NCBI RefSeq assembly: GCF_043290135.1
Contig: NC_134705.1
Location: forward strand, 53,971,771-54,035,770
Direction: 5' to 3'
Length of the DNA: 64,000 nt
Source: Rhipicephalus microplus
Lineage: Eukaryota; Arthropoda; Arachnida; Ixodida; Ixodidae
Shown: in pieces, positions 20,291 through 30,404 of the stretch
How the letters are laid out: each line of letters starts with the position of its first letter
Position numbering within the stretch: position 1 is the stretch's first letter
Position numbers and translations under genes: made by a program
The notes under the pieces: model-generated
Seen by the model: only the letters and a program-made list of their open reading frames with translations
What the model was told of the DNA's origin: nothing
Databases searched by the model: none

Positions 20291-23137
20291 TTACCCCGCC
20301 AACAAAGAGCAATAAAACGCCAAACGGCTTCCCCATGTCATGTTCTCTCGTTTTCCGTAATATTCACTAACATACGTAGCCTTCTTCCAAAACGTGAACT
20401 CATATCCAACATTATCTCGTCATCAAAAAGCAACATACTCGTATTAACAGAAACGTGGCTTACCAGCGATATAACGGATGCGGAAATATTAACTGACTTA
20501 CAGGACTTCCACGTGTACCGAAATGACCGAAATGGCTCACGGGGGGGCGGAGTACTTATCGCAGTTCATCGGGGCATATCTTGCTCCGTTGTTAACGTCG
20601 ATTCCGATACCGAATCCCTGTGGCTAATTTGTCGTACTAACACCGTAACTGTCCTACTTGGCGTCTGCTACAGGCCCCCGCAAACGGATCCAAATTTTCC
20701 ATGTCATCTGAACAATTCCATTCAAAAACTTACTTCCGCTTACCCAAAGGCTCGCATTCTTCTGTTCGGTGATTTTAACTGCCCTAATATTGACTGGCAA
20801 AACATAGTTACTTCTACATTATCATGTCACGCAGAGGCGAAAAACTTCCTCGATGTATGTCTCAACTTTAACCTTACACAATTAGTCGCCCAACCAACCC
20901 GTGTCACACGAGGATCAGCAAATATTCTCGACCTGATATTAACCAATAGCCCCGAGAACCTATTATCTATTACTTACCTTCCTGAGATCAGCGACCACAA
21001 GGTCATACATGCTTTATTTTCATTTACCTCGACCAAAAAACAGACGACTAATAAAACAATTGTTCTTTATGATAAGGGTAACTATAGTGCAATATCTGAA
21101 GATCTCAGTAACTCTTTTAATCAGTATGAATCTACATTTCACACGCGCTCAGTTCATGACAACTGGTTGATCTTTAAGGACAAAGTAAATCACCTCTCTG
21201 ATATGTTTATCCCGAAGATTACTTTTCAAACTAACCGCAATAAACCATGGTTTTCTCGGCACTTAAAAAAACTTGAAAACAAAATGAAACGACTTTTTCG
21301 TACCGCCAAACGCAACGGCAAGCCTACTGCATGGCAAAAATACATCGAAGCTGAAAAATCATATTTGCTATCTGTTCGTAAAGCTAAATACTCGTTTTAC
21401 CATATAGACTTACCTAATCTCTTAATCAGGAACCCCAAGCAATTCTGGCAAGTTCTAAACCCCACACATCCTTCCGATATTAAACTAACGAATGATTCAC
21501 ACGAGACAGTGACTGACCATGATTGCGCAGAAATATTCAACGAAGCATTCGCATCTGTCTTCACTACTGAACTTGACATGCCCTCACAGTCGCCATCATT
21601 TAGCGTAGAAACTTTCATGCCTGCTGTCACCTTCTTCGAAGAAGGCATTTCATCTATAATCCACAAATTAAAACTTTCTTCATCAGCTGGTATGGATTCC
21701 ATCAACTCTAAACTCCTCAAGAATGTGAAATCGACTTGCGCAGCATACTTATGTCTTATCTTCTCACAGTCACTCACCTCAGGAATCATGCCGGATGATT
21801 GGAAAACGGGCAAGGTCGTTCCAGTCTACAAATCAGGTAACAGAAACTCATTCTTGAACTACCGCCCCATTTCATTAACCAGCGTGCCTTGTAAGATCAT
21901 GGAACACGTCATCTACTCACAAATCTTCAATTTTTTAGACTCCAACGAATTTTTTCATCCTTCACAGCACGGATTTCGAAAGGGCCTTTCTTGCGAAACC
22001 CAATTAGCACAATTCGTTCATGACCTACAGACTAATCTCGACTGTAATATCCAAACCGACTCAATATTCCTTGATTTTGCAAAAGCTTTCGACAAGGTTC
22101 CTCACCAGCGTCTGTTACTGAAACTTTCAAAACTAAACTTGCATCCTAACATCTTCAGGTGGCTTGAGGAGTTTCTAACTAACCGCTCGCAATCTGTCTA
22201 TCTTAACGGCCACCTGTCTAAACCACTCCCAGTCACCTCAGGCGTCCCACAAGGGTCTGTTCTCGGTCCTCTCCTATTCCTAATATATATTAATGACTTA
22301 CCATTGCATGTTTCCTGTAACATTCGCATGTTCGCTGACGATTGCGTAATCTATCATACTATTACTAATTGTCATGACCATCACATCCTTCAGAGCAACC
22401 TTAACAATATAATAAACTGGTGTGATATTTGGCTAATGACTCTCAACCCCACTAAATGCAAACTCTTGTCCTTCTCTCGTCGTCACAATCCCTCTCGCTT
22501 TCAGTATTCTATTTCTAAATCATGTATCGAATTAGTAGAATCGTATAAATATCTAGGAGTCACCCTTTGTTCTAATTTATCATGGCGCGCCCATATTACA
22601 AACATCATTTCAGCATCGAACAAAACACTGGGTTTTCTTAAACGCCACCTTCGCCTTTCCCCACCACATGTTAGATTACTCGCGTATAAATCGCTTATAA
22701 GACCAAAATTAGAATACGCATCTGCCATCTGGAGCCCCCATCAAGCATACCTAATCACTGCCTTGGAAGGTGTTCAAAATCGGGCCACCCGTTTCATCCA
22801 TTCCTCATATTCATATGACATCAGCATTTCACCATTGAAACATGAATCTGGCCTATCACTCCTTTCTTATCGTCGCCGCATTGCTAGCCTAACTCTTTAT
22901 CATAAGTTTTTTTATTCTTCACTCAATCAAGCTCCTTATATAACAGCCGCCTCACGCATTTCCCACCGCACCAGTCATTCACTTCAAGTTGCCCGCCCGC
23001 CATCACGCACCACTACGTTTGCTGCATCGTTTTTCCTCAGAGCAGCTTCAGACTGGAACGGCCTGCCCTACGACATTGTCACAATTGCCTCATCATCTAC
23101 CTTCCTGGAACGCCTCACCGATCATCTGCCATGTTAA
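20288..23137 (+). CDS. LINE-C ORF2: APE endonuclease and reverse transcriptase
   Basis: 949 codons open from the ORF1 stop. The start is uncertain: no early AUG exists, and a GTG at 20513 would cut off the first endonuclease blocks. Endonuclease: 'NIRSLLPK', 'LTETWL' (Glu codon 20450), 'RGGGVLIAV', '[10 protein letters not shown]' (20768), 'SDHKVIH' (SDH, 20990). Reverse transcriptase: '[14 protein letters not shown]', '[19 protein letters not shown]', '[12 protein letters not shown]', '[21 protein letters not shown]' (22238 on), FADD at 22331-22342, then the thumb with '[14 protein letters not shown]' and '[14 protein letters not shown]'. The tail has '[11 protein letters not shown]'. All catalytic residues are present, so the protein looks functional. 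The layout fits the CR1/L2/Jockey-type group. ORF2 nicks DNA and copies the RNA at the target. Confidence 0.92.
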   Translation, partial: RLPRQQRAIKRQTASPCHVLSFSVIFTNIRSLLPKRELISNIISSSKSNILVLTETWLTSDITDAEILTDLQDFHVYRNDRNGSRGGGVLIAVHRGISCSVVNVDSDTESLWLICRTNTVTVLLGVCYRPPQTDPNFPCHLNNSIQKLTSAYPKARILLFGDFNCPNIDWQNIVTSTLSCHAEAKNFLDVCLNFNLTQLVAQPTRVTRGSANILDLILTNSPENLLSITYLPEISDHKVIHALFSFTSTKKQTTNKTIVLYDKGNYSAISEDLSNSFNQYESTFHTRSVHDNWLIFKDKVNHLSDMFIPKITFQTNRNKPWFSRHLKKLENKMKRLFRTAKRNGKPTAWQKYIEAEKSYLLSVRKAKYSFYHIDLPNLLIRNPKQFWQVLNPTHPSDIKLTNDSHETVTDHDCAEIFNEAFASVFTTELDMPSQSPSFSVETFMPAVTFFEEGISSIIHKLKLSSSAGMDSINSKLLKNVKSTCAAYLCLIFSQSLTSGIMPDDWKTGKVVPVYKSGNRNSFLNYRPISLTSVPCKIMEHVIYSQIFNFLDSNEFFHPSQHGFRKGLSCETQLAQFVHDLQTNLDCNIQTDSIFLDFAKAFDKVPHQRLLLKLSKLNLHPNIFRWLEEFLTNRSQSVYLNGHLSKPLPVTSGVPQGSVLGPLLFLIYINDLPLHVSCNIRMFADDCVIYHTITNCHDHHILQSNLNNIINWCDIWLMTLNPTKCKLLSFSRRHNPSRFQYSISKSCIELVESYKYLGVTLCSNLSWRAHITNIISASNKTLGFLKRHLRLSPPHVRLLAYKSLIRPKLEYASAIWSPHQAYLITALEGVQNRATRFIHSSYSYDISISPLKHESGLSLLSYRRRIASLTLYHKFFYSSLNQAPYITAASRISHRTSHSLQVARPPSRTTTFAASFFLRAASDWNGLPYDIVTIASSSTFLERLTDHLPC

Positions 23138-23256
23138 TTCAATTTTTTGTTTGCAATGTTAATTGAATCTCCGCTGTTTTGAATTGTAATCCCACCCCTT
23201 ATGTAACACCCCCTGAATGGGGGGCCTTTAAGGAAATAAAACTGAACTGAACTGAA
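23138..23256 (+). other. LINE-C 3' UTR with hairpin, AATAAA and (ACTGA)3 tail
   Basis: After the ORF2 stop come a small C5/G5 hairpin ('ccccctgaatggggg', ~23209-23223), an AATAAA at 23235-23240, and a terminal pentamer repeat, actga three times from 23241, then 'ac'. There is no poly-A. Short tandem 3' tails are typical of CR1/L2-like LINEs and probably serve as the template start for reverse transcription. Confidence 0.8.
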
Positions 23257-23431
23257 CAAAATAGTATTTTCTTTAATCACCCCAGTCAGCAAACAATCAT
23301 GAGGTCCACATTCGAAGTCACCAGGCCTGTCAAATTGTTTGAGAATTCAAATGTGGATTTCCCAAGATGGTGACCATGAGATTCCTTAAACTGAAAATAA
23401 ACTGATTTTTACTGCTGTAGAGAAGTCATAT
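23257..23431 (+). repeat. Dispersed repeat copy 1, second fragment
   Basis: Resumes the repeat broken at 19302. 'aaaatagtattttctttaatcacccc.gtcagcaaacaatca' aligns with 30647-30690 ('aaaagtgttattttgaaccacccc.ctgagccaacaatca'), and 'tttgagaattcaaatgtggat' with 'tctgagaatttaaatatggat'. It stops at 23431, where the LTR begins. Confidence 0.7.
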
Positions 23432-23794
23432 TGTCACGGGGTCGTGACGTGGCCGAAGACAGGAGACTTTGTGTTCGAATTTAACTGTTTATTTGGGCGA
23501 ACCTGTGCCCGGTAAACGGAAAGTCCGATTACAGTAGCAGTCTTGAACTGATAGCGGCGAACGGAGCGTCGGCCAACGATCAACTACTGACAAGCGGCGA
23601 AGTGCGTCGGCACTTATACTCTTGCCATCGAATGTTCTAGCGTTATCGCTGGCGGTGGCATAGGTTCCAGAATAATCTGTACAGTTCGCAGAGTGGGCGT
23701 GATCTTATCAAAATGATCTACTAAAGTCCGGAACTTCTCGAAAACTGCACGCGCATTTTGCGCTGAGAATTGTCTAGTGTTTGGGCCGATAACA
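23432..23794 (-). repeat. LTR of gypsy-type element (3' LTR, minus orientation)
   Basis: 363 bp starting 'tgtcacgggg' and ending 'ccgataaca', thus TGT..ACA on both strands. It matches 26041-26397 closely, with scattered substitutions and an 8-bp deletion in the other copy (after 'cagtagcag'). The divergence shows the insertion is not recent. I find no clear target-site duplication next to the outer ends. Confidence 0.9.
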
Positions 23795-24420
23795 AAACTT
23801 TGACAATTTCTTCGATGTATGCGACCGTTGTTTCTTCGTTCACATGTTTGTACTCATTGCTGAAATTCGTGAGCATAACCGTTGCTTTTTCTCCCCGCAG
23901 CTCTGCAATTCCTCTTGTGACGCAAATATTTCGGATGACCAACAGGTGCCGACTGCCTTCAACGACGCCTTCCAAGTCAGGTGATTCAGGAGCGCCGACT
24001 GAAATAATGACGCTTGAGTGAGGCGGAATGGTGACTTGTTCTTCAAGCACATTCAAGGCATGGTTTCCTGACGGCGTGCGCGGCGATAGTGCTTCTTCTG
24101 TGGATAACGTTATCGAGTTTGTTTTTAGGTTGATGACAGCACCATGGAGGCATAAAAAGTCCATGCCAAAATGACATCTCTCGAGCAACGCTGTAGGACT
24201 ACGAAGTCTGTAGGATAAATACGGCTGTTAATGGTGACTCTTGCTGTGCAGATTCCTGCAGGCGTTACGAGATGACCTCCGGCTGTGCGGATTTCAGGGC
24301 GTTCCCAAGCTGTCCTAACTTTCTTTATCATCGCGGCGAACGACCCACTGATGACGTAGTAGTCGGCTTATCGATGAGAGCGGTCACACTGTGGCCGTCG
24401 ATAAGAACGTCCGGGTCGCT
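23795..24420 (-). pseudogene. Gypsy-type protease, truncated before reverse transcriptase
   Basis: Minus strand. The N-terminal part (about 24420-24350) reads 'DVLIDGHSVTALID' and then loses the expected 'TGA' active-site triplet to a frame break, so the aspartate is present but the DTGA motif is not. The frame at 24331-24125 continues 'KVRTAWERPEIRTAGGHLVTP' and 'FVVLQRCSRDVILAW'. The frame at 24188-23721 gives 'GMDFLCLHGAVINLK' and a C-terminal spacer with 'TVAYIEEI', then runs straight into the LTR at 23794. In a complete element reverse transcriptase, RNase H and integrase would follow; here they are deleted. Confidence 0.85.
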
Positions 24421-24639
24421 TGTTCGCCGTCTCGCATTACAGTTAGGGCGTGGCGTCGGGTCACGGCTGTGTCGGCTTGTTCCGCTGCTTCCATGTTGCG
24501 TCGTCACGTCACCTTCGGTAAGTGAGGTTTCGCCGTCAGGGCTTTGCCTGGTTGGCGTTGTGTTCGGAAAGCTCCGTCGTGGCGTCGTCAACGTCGGAGG
24601 ATCTTCGGCAGTTCGTCGCACAGCAACTGCACTTCTATC

Positions 24640-26016
24640 AGTTGCTGCCCTTAGTTTCCCGGATACGGTCTAAGAGACCGGCCCCGCGTTGGGCCAGAGT
24701 ACTGCCGGGGGTGCGGTGACATGCGGCGGCTGGGCGACAGCGAGCGCGAAAGACTTCGTGGTGTCCATTGAGTTCCTGGCAGGTAGTCAGCGATGTCACG
24801 TGGCCGATCTCCTGGCTGCGGACGCGGTGCATTGACGGCGAAGCCACGCAGTCCCATCTGTCGGTACTGGCAACGGCCGTATGTGTGTCCGGCGTCGCCG
24901 CAGTGGTAGCGGAGCGGGCGGTGGTCAGGGGTGCGCCAGACGTTAGTCTTTCTCGGCGCACTGCGCTGGGCCGCTGGCGAACAGTAGGACGTCGGTGGGG
25001 GTGGTGGCGGTGGTGGCGTCTGGCGACAGAAGTGCGATGGGGCAGCGTTTTGGCGATCGCGTGGAGGAGGGGCTTGGCGGCGGGCTGCAGCAGCATAGCT
25101 CATGGCTTGCAGCTAAGGCTCTTGATGCTGAGGAACGCCCAACGATTGCTGGATCTCCTGGCGTACGACGTCCGCGATGGATTCCACGTGGGGCTGCGCT
25201 GAAGGAAGTAATTTTCGCAGCTCTTCTTGCACGATCGCTCGGATCGTCACGCAAGTCGGTGGTTCCAAGCGCTTAAATGCCGGCGTAGCTGGTAGACGAG
25301 AAGCTACGGTTATATTGCCGCGTGCGCATCTCGAGCGTCTTCTTTGTCGTAGATGCTTCTGAAATGAATTCAGCGACCGTCTTTGGCGGGTTTCTGATCA
25401 GCCCGGCAAAGAGTTCCTGCTTTACTCCTCGCATGAGCAGACGGACCTTCTTCTCCTCGGACATGTCTGAGTCAGCGTGGCGGAAAAGTTTAATCATATC
25501 TTCAGTGAATAGCGCCACGTTTTCGTTTGGCATCTGCATGCGGGTTTCAAGAAGAGCTGCGGCCTTCTCCTTGCGCACCACACTTGCGAATGTGGTGAGG
25601 AACCTGGCGCGAAAGACGTCCCACGTTGTAAGGCTTCGCTCTTGATTCTCGAACCAAGTCCGAGCAGCATCTTCTAAGGCGAAATACACATGCCGAAGTT
25701 TGTCATCGTCTGTTCAGTCATTGAAGACGGCGACGCGGTATAACCTTTCGATCCAGCTTTCCGGGTCTTCCAGTGGCAAACCGCGGAAAGTTGGCGGCTC
25801 TTTGGGTTGCCGGAGCAGGAGTGGTGCAGGCTGCACGGGGGCGGTCATGGTTGCAGTAGTTTATGTCGAGATCCGAGTCTGCCTGATTGCTTCAGGAAGG
25901 AGCCTGTACTCTGGTTGTAGTCCCCTCTGCCTGCGGCTTGCTCGCTCTTCAGGGTTAGCGTCCGTGTTTTTGACGCTTGGGCTGGGGTCGCGGCTTGAAG
26001 GAGGCGTCCGGTACAT
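24640..26016 (-). pseudogene. Gypsy-type gag, interrupted
   Basis: Starts at ATG 26016 ('MYRTPPSSRDPSP', then 'QPEYRLLPEAIRQTRIS'), just inside the 5' LTR. The main frame is 25689-25273: 'MYFALEDAARTWFENQE', 'FRARFLTTFASV' and 'LLMRGVKQELFAGLIRNPPKTV', the capsid-like Retrotrans_gag domain. It continues with 'IRAIVQEELRKLLP' and 'ADVVRQEIQQSLGVP' to a Pro-rich nucleocapsid (25103-24651) with 'YHCGDAGHTYGRC'. That CCHC zinc knuckle lacks its first cysteine (Arg). At least two nonsense changes are visible: one before 'TDDDKLRH' near 25715 and one after 'VPQHQEP' near 25120. Gag would form the particle that packages the RNA. Confidence 0.88.
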
Positions 26017-26024
26017 GGAAGAAA

Positions 26025-26038
26025 CAGCACCTCCACCG
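26025..26038 (-). other. Candidate primer-binding site
   Basis: Immediately inside the 5' LTR on the minus strand, after a 2-base gap, is 'cggtggaggtgctg'. A tRNA primer-binding site should begin TGG; here the first base is C. I could not assign a tRNA. Confidence 0.3.
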
Positions 26039-26040
26039 TA

Positions 26041-26397
26041 TGTCACGGGGTCGTGACGTGGCCGAAGACAGAAGACTTCGTGTTGGAATTTAACTGTTTA
26101 TTTCGGCGAACCTGTGCCCGGTAAACGGAAAATCCGATTACAGTAGCAGTGATAGCGGCGAACGGAGCGTCGGCCGTCGATCAACTACTGACAAGGGGCG
26201 AAGTACGTCGGCACTTATACTGTTGCCATCGAATGTTCTAGTGTTATCGCTGGCGGTGGCGTAGGTTTCAGAATAATCTGTACAGTTCGCAGAGTAGGTG
26301 TGATCTGATCAAAAGGATCTGCTAAAGTCCGAAAGCTTCATGAAAACTGCACGCGCATTTTGCGCTGAGAATTGTGTAGTGTTTTGGGGCGATAACA
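26041..26397 (-). repeat. LTR of gypsy-type element (5' LTR, minus orientation)
   Basis: 357 bp, same ends as the copy at 23432-23794. Together the two LTRs bound a 2966-bp element that keeps gag and part of protease only. The bases outside this LTR ('aaactt') equal the bases just inside the other LTR, which may mark the deletion or recombination that removed pol. Confidence 0.9.
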
Positions 26398-26750
26398 AAA
26401 CTTGAGAAATGGAATGTGGCAATATTGTACTCCAAAGAATTTCGCCAGTAACTTTTCATACTCACAAATATGTGGCCTATACATACATCAGTCAATAAAC
26501 AAACTGTGCAGTGTGTAGAGACTACAACTATAAGCCCCTTCTAAATATTATAACGCTTTTCCGCAGGCCACCCTTGTACTATGGCGAAGTTAAGCGGTGT
26601 TTCTGCACAGGTTAGAACAAGACCAAGAAATTTTCGAACCACAACCCCCCCCCCCTCCCTTCATTTTTTTTTCATGAAGGAGTTAGGTTTAGGGCACAAC
26701 TTTTTGGCTTGCTTGCAGGGCGCGTTTGACTAGATAAAGTATTCTGATCT
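26398..26750 (+). repeat. Dispersed repeat copy 1, third fragment
   Basis: Continues the repeat interrupted at 23431. 'gagaaatggaatg..ttgtactccaaagaatttcgccagtaac' aligns with 30865-30905 ('cagaaatgtca..ctgctccaaatcatttccagtagc'), 'agccccttctaaat' with 'agccccttccaaat', and 'ggcgcgtttgactagataaag' with 'ggcgcgttcgaccaggtaaag'. This confirms that copy 1 spans the LINE-C and LTR insertions. Confidence 0.7.
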
Positions 26751-26792
26751 GCGAGGCCAACTGGCGAGACCAACCCGCCAGTTGGCCTCGCA
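26750..26792. repeat. Short hairpin, 17-bp perfect arms
   Basis: Arm 26750-26766 ('tgcgaggccaactggcg') pairs perfectly with 26776-26792 across a 9-base loop. It lies at the end of dispersed repeat copy 1 and may be the terminal hairpin of that element. Confidence 0.85.
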
Positions 26793-27384
26793 GTGGCACC
26801 GGATATCTATCACATGTGGTGTGGCTATGGCAACTCACCTCACGGCATGAACTAAAGCTGGTAGTGTAGAAGCTCGATGTGGTGAGAGCTTGCACACTTC
26901 CAGCTTTAGCTCCTAATGGTTCCTAACGTGCCATGGCAGCACTTGCTGACTAGAAAATTTATATTTCCAACGAAGTGTTGCTGGCTATGGCAACACATCT
27001 TTTGTGTTGTAGTTGCATCGTCCCGCCGGTAAATATATCTGCTGTGGTCAGCAGACCGACAGGCACGTGGCGTTGTAACTTCATCTGGTTGATAGAGTTT
27101 CGCGAGTGTCTTGAAATAATGAGCAGCTGTCTTACACTGCGGTTTATGGTTAGGGTCTGCCCGCATACATTGATGATGCAAACTACAAGTGGCTAAAGTG
27201 GTCTCCATTTCTCGCTCAAATTAGGGCAAACAAGAAATTTTTGAGGCTGGTTGGGCATTTTGGCGCAGCGTGGCGCAATTTCGGCAAATTTTATGGTTTT
27301 GGCACTGCTCTGCGCACAAATGAGGAATTTTATCAAATTGACGCAATCAGCGCAGCTGTTGCACCCCTGCAATTGAGCATCACG
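26793..27384. other. No gene recognised
   Basis: The segment 27220-27370 is rich in 'ggcgca' and 'ttggcgcaatttc' motifs and looks like an old repeat. The open frames at 26906-27208 and 26975-27196 are antisense to each other and lack motifs. Confidence 0.4.
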
Positions 27385-27905
27385 TAGCAAATTTCAAAAT
27401 GTCTTTTTCGTATTCTCATGACAATGGCTCAATGAAATTTTAGAATCATCGTATGCTAGGTCTAGCACACACTGAACACAATGCACTTCACCTTTTAATA
27501 AGTAGAAGCTATGTGGGACCCCCCCCCCCCCCCCCCCCCAGTAGACGCCTTCATTATTTCGTACGTCACTGTGTTTGGCACGGCAATCTCAGTGGAATCT
27601 CCACCTAAATTTTCTTCTTGCATGTTTTCTCCGTTGCCGAGCATCATGTCGCTGCAAGAGAAGTGTTTGTCGGATAGTGAAATTAGAAGTACTAATATGC
27701 AAAAATTGTTTTGCTCTTTAGTGTCTGTTTAGAGAATGGAAGCGTACTTCACTTTACGACAAAACTGACGCAAGAATTAAACCTTCAGCTTTTAAAACTA
27801 AGGCTAACGCTTTACTCAAACTGGGGTGAGACAGCTGAAACTAAATTGGGAGCAGTTTCTGGAGCAGCGAAATTTCAATTTTGGAGCAGTTAGCAGCCTT
27901 TACTA
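27385..27905 (+). repeat. Dispersed repeat copy 3, partial
   Basis: 27385-27690 resembles 16330-16620, and 27730-27900 resembles 18940-19145 ('acagctgaaactaaattgggagcagtttc..gcagcgaaatttcaattttggagcag'). A 20-base poly-C run (~27520-27540) sits inside. Identity looks low, so the copy is old. Confidence 0.5.
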
Positions 27906-29749
27906 AGTTGTCCTGGGAGCTTAAAAATACCCATGTTTAGCACGAGGGGGCACCAGTGCATACTGTAATTTGCTTATAAAACATATTACGCTGAAACAGA
28001 ATTTGAAGGAAGTTTTTGAACAGATGCTCGCTAGGTATTAAATGCACTACTTTTTTACATACCACACACGTGACCTATCTAGCCCTCGCAACACGTAAAA
28101 TAATAACTAAAGAAGGCTTTGTCGAAAGCTAGGTTCCGCGGAGACATTAAAAAGAACACATCACACTAAAAAAGAAATTAAATAATTGTGATTGCACAAG
28201 AATCTTAGTGACGTAAGAGTGGTCGTTCGCTTAAAAAAAGCCTGACATGATAGCGTCAAGAGCTTCTATTAAACAAAAGCATGCTGCACTGCCGTTCTCG
28301 GTCACCTCATGCAGGACCAACTCCAACAGTGCAGCGCGAGATCCAAGAAATCTTGCCGCATAGACTATCCCGTAAAGCATGTGCATATGGCACTAAGTGA
28401 TGACCGAGCGATACTGATAACGCCTCTCCACATGAGCAACTACGCTCTATTATTATAGTGCAAGTTGGCCAGTGTTGACATTTTTTTCAATATCTATAGG
28501 TCATCATCGTCGATGAAGAAGTCCAAATAATACATCGGCTTGCGATTGCTGCCCGCGCCGCTCCGTGACTCGCGTAAAGTGCTCGCGCACCATAGGGGAA
28601 AATATCTCTTTCCACGCAAACAAAACACTGATCGTAGAGAGGCAAGTTTTACTGCAAAAAAAGAAGAAAAGAAAGAAAACGAACTGGCACTGCCACCGAC
28701 CGAAACACTGATTGAGATAAGCCAAAAGCTTGTGTAGCCCAGGGCTGCCACGCATGCGGCGACACCTCTTTAAGCACTTGTTGCGAGTTTAGATTACAAA
28801 ACGAAGCAGTGGCAAATCGCCATTAATGACAACTGTGTCAAGTGATTGCCGATGTGTAAGCAGTCACGAATAAAGCACCAAGGTGCCCGTTAATATCGTT
28901 TACAATGGTTTGAACACTCGTTTTGTCACCGCGGCTTCGCATGTAACCAAGTGTTTCTCTCTACCTGCAAACATTGATGTGCAGATTTCACTTGTGATGG
29001 CTTTTTTAAATATAATATGCAATGAGAACTCTCACCTGTCTAAATAAATTAGTAGCTAATGGGTGTAAACCAGGAATAGGTTGCACACATTTGGTCGCTC
29101 ACGGAACCCATTTTGAGAACCCATGTGCACGTGCCAGAGCATCCGGAAGACGCGTTGGATACAGGGAAAAAATAACTCCACGTTTACACTTACTCGCTCA
29201 CAGCAAACGTGTACTTGTAGGTGACCACATGCAGTAGAGTCAACATGAAAGCCACAGTGCCTGGAGGAACGCGCTATGCACAACAGAGAACCGAAGAGTC
29301 AACCCTGCTATGCTTGCCACCAAACTCTGTGGTTTTCGCTAGCCGACAGTGGCGCTAGATCACACAGCCTAGCTAGTAGAAGCAGCTATCTCGATGCACG
29401 GCAGCACAGAGTCACGCATATTGGCTAAAGTTTAAAGATTATGGAGGCACCATGGAAGCCTTTGTCACCAGAAATATGGAAAGTGAAAAAAAAAATGGGT
29501 GCATCTTATTAGTGAAACTCACCATTTTTTTTCCCCACTGAAGCTGAGGTCGGCATCAAAATTCTAGCTTTCGAGGCTGTTTCGGAGCAGTTCGGTGCAA
29601 TTTTCTTGAATACTATGCTTTTAGAGCAGCTTGGCGCAAAAAAACAGAAATGTATCAAAAATGCGCAATGTGAGCAGCTGCCTCACTTCTTACCAATGCA
29701 TGTGTGTTGGCAGTACAGGCCCAGGTCGCAACAGCCTCGTTTGCCTTAG
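27906..29749. other. No gene recognised
   Basis: No frame with a known domain. Antisense pairs at 28494-28755 and 28540-28737, and at 29022-29237 and 29056-29283, have no motif. 29570-29650 holds a decayed segment rich in 'gagcagtt' and 'gcgcaa', like the dispersed repeat family. Confidence 0.45.
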
Positions 29750-29752
29750 ACA

Positions 29753-30400
29753 TTGGCTTATTCCAGAGTGATCAAAGATGAATTGGCTGCATCTTTGGTA
29801 CAGAAGGCTGTGTGCAAGTCATGTGTGCACAAGGTAATGAGCAGTGTTTATGCTCAGATCCAGAGGTTTCCAACAGCAGGGTTTTCAGATTATGCAGCCA
29901 CTAGATCCAGCGAAAAGGTGGTGAGATGGATCAAACATTTCAGCAAATGCGAAGTGTGTGAGAAAAATAATGAAAGCCACTTTAGCCTGCTGCCCTACGT
30001 TCAAGTTCTTTATTGATACAAGCTCTTATTAGTACATGAAATACACAACACTTGTTAGACTTGTTCACAAGATGGCGCACAATTAAGAGTGTCGCATCCA
30101 GATATGATGTGGCAGTGGTATGTATGGCTGTTAAGAAGCTGGGCAGCACTTGCACACTTGTTAAGCTCGGGGCCAAAGGCAATACAAAAACTAAAGGTGA
30201 ATGTGATCAGAAACACCGAAGCTCCTCCATTCCTTGTGTTACTGGATTAGTGTACAAGATCCTTCAGTCATGCGCCAACAGTTATATTGGTCAGACTGGT
30301 AGGTGCATGTTAGATTATGGGGGCACCACATGAAATGCGAAAAGAATGTCCGAATATCAAACTTGTTTGCTTATTGAACACGTCACTGAAAGCTACTGTT
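29753..30400 (+). pseudogene. Penelope-like element remnant with GIY-YIG endonuclease
   Basis: Plus strand. The frame 29753-30016 gives 'AQIQRFPTAGFSDY' and 'RSSEKVVRWIKHF', resembling the linker after the reverse transcriptase of Penelope-like elements. The frame 30052-30333 gives 'SRYDVAVVCMAVKKLGSTC', like the 'VVFSAPxKLxxLC' block, then 'GLVYKILQSCANSYIGQTGRC', the GIY-YIG core (here V-Y and Y-I-G) with the following 'QTGRC'. The 'NxRLREH' continuation is lost to a frame break. The GIY-YIG domain nicks the target in canonical Penelope elements. No reverse transcriptase is visible, so this is a 3' fragment. The family call rests on motifs by eye. Confidence 0.65.
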
Positions 30401-30404
30401 TAAC

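Noticed and set aside
24272..25276. Several plus-strand open frames of 83-144 codons
   Set aside because: All are antisense to the gag and protease of the LTR element, whose minus-strand motifs are clear.
28494..28755. Minus-strand frame ending in 'FFIDDDDL', considered as an acidic tail or transposase piece
   Set aside because: Overlaps two other frames on the same stretch and matches no family signature.
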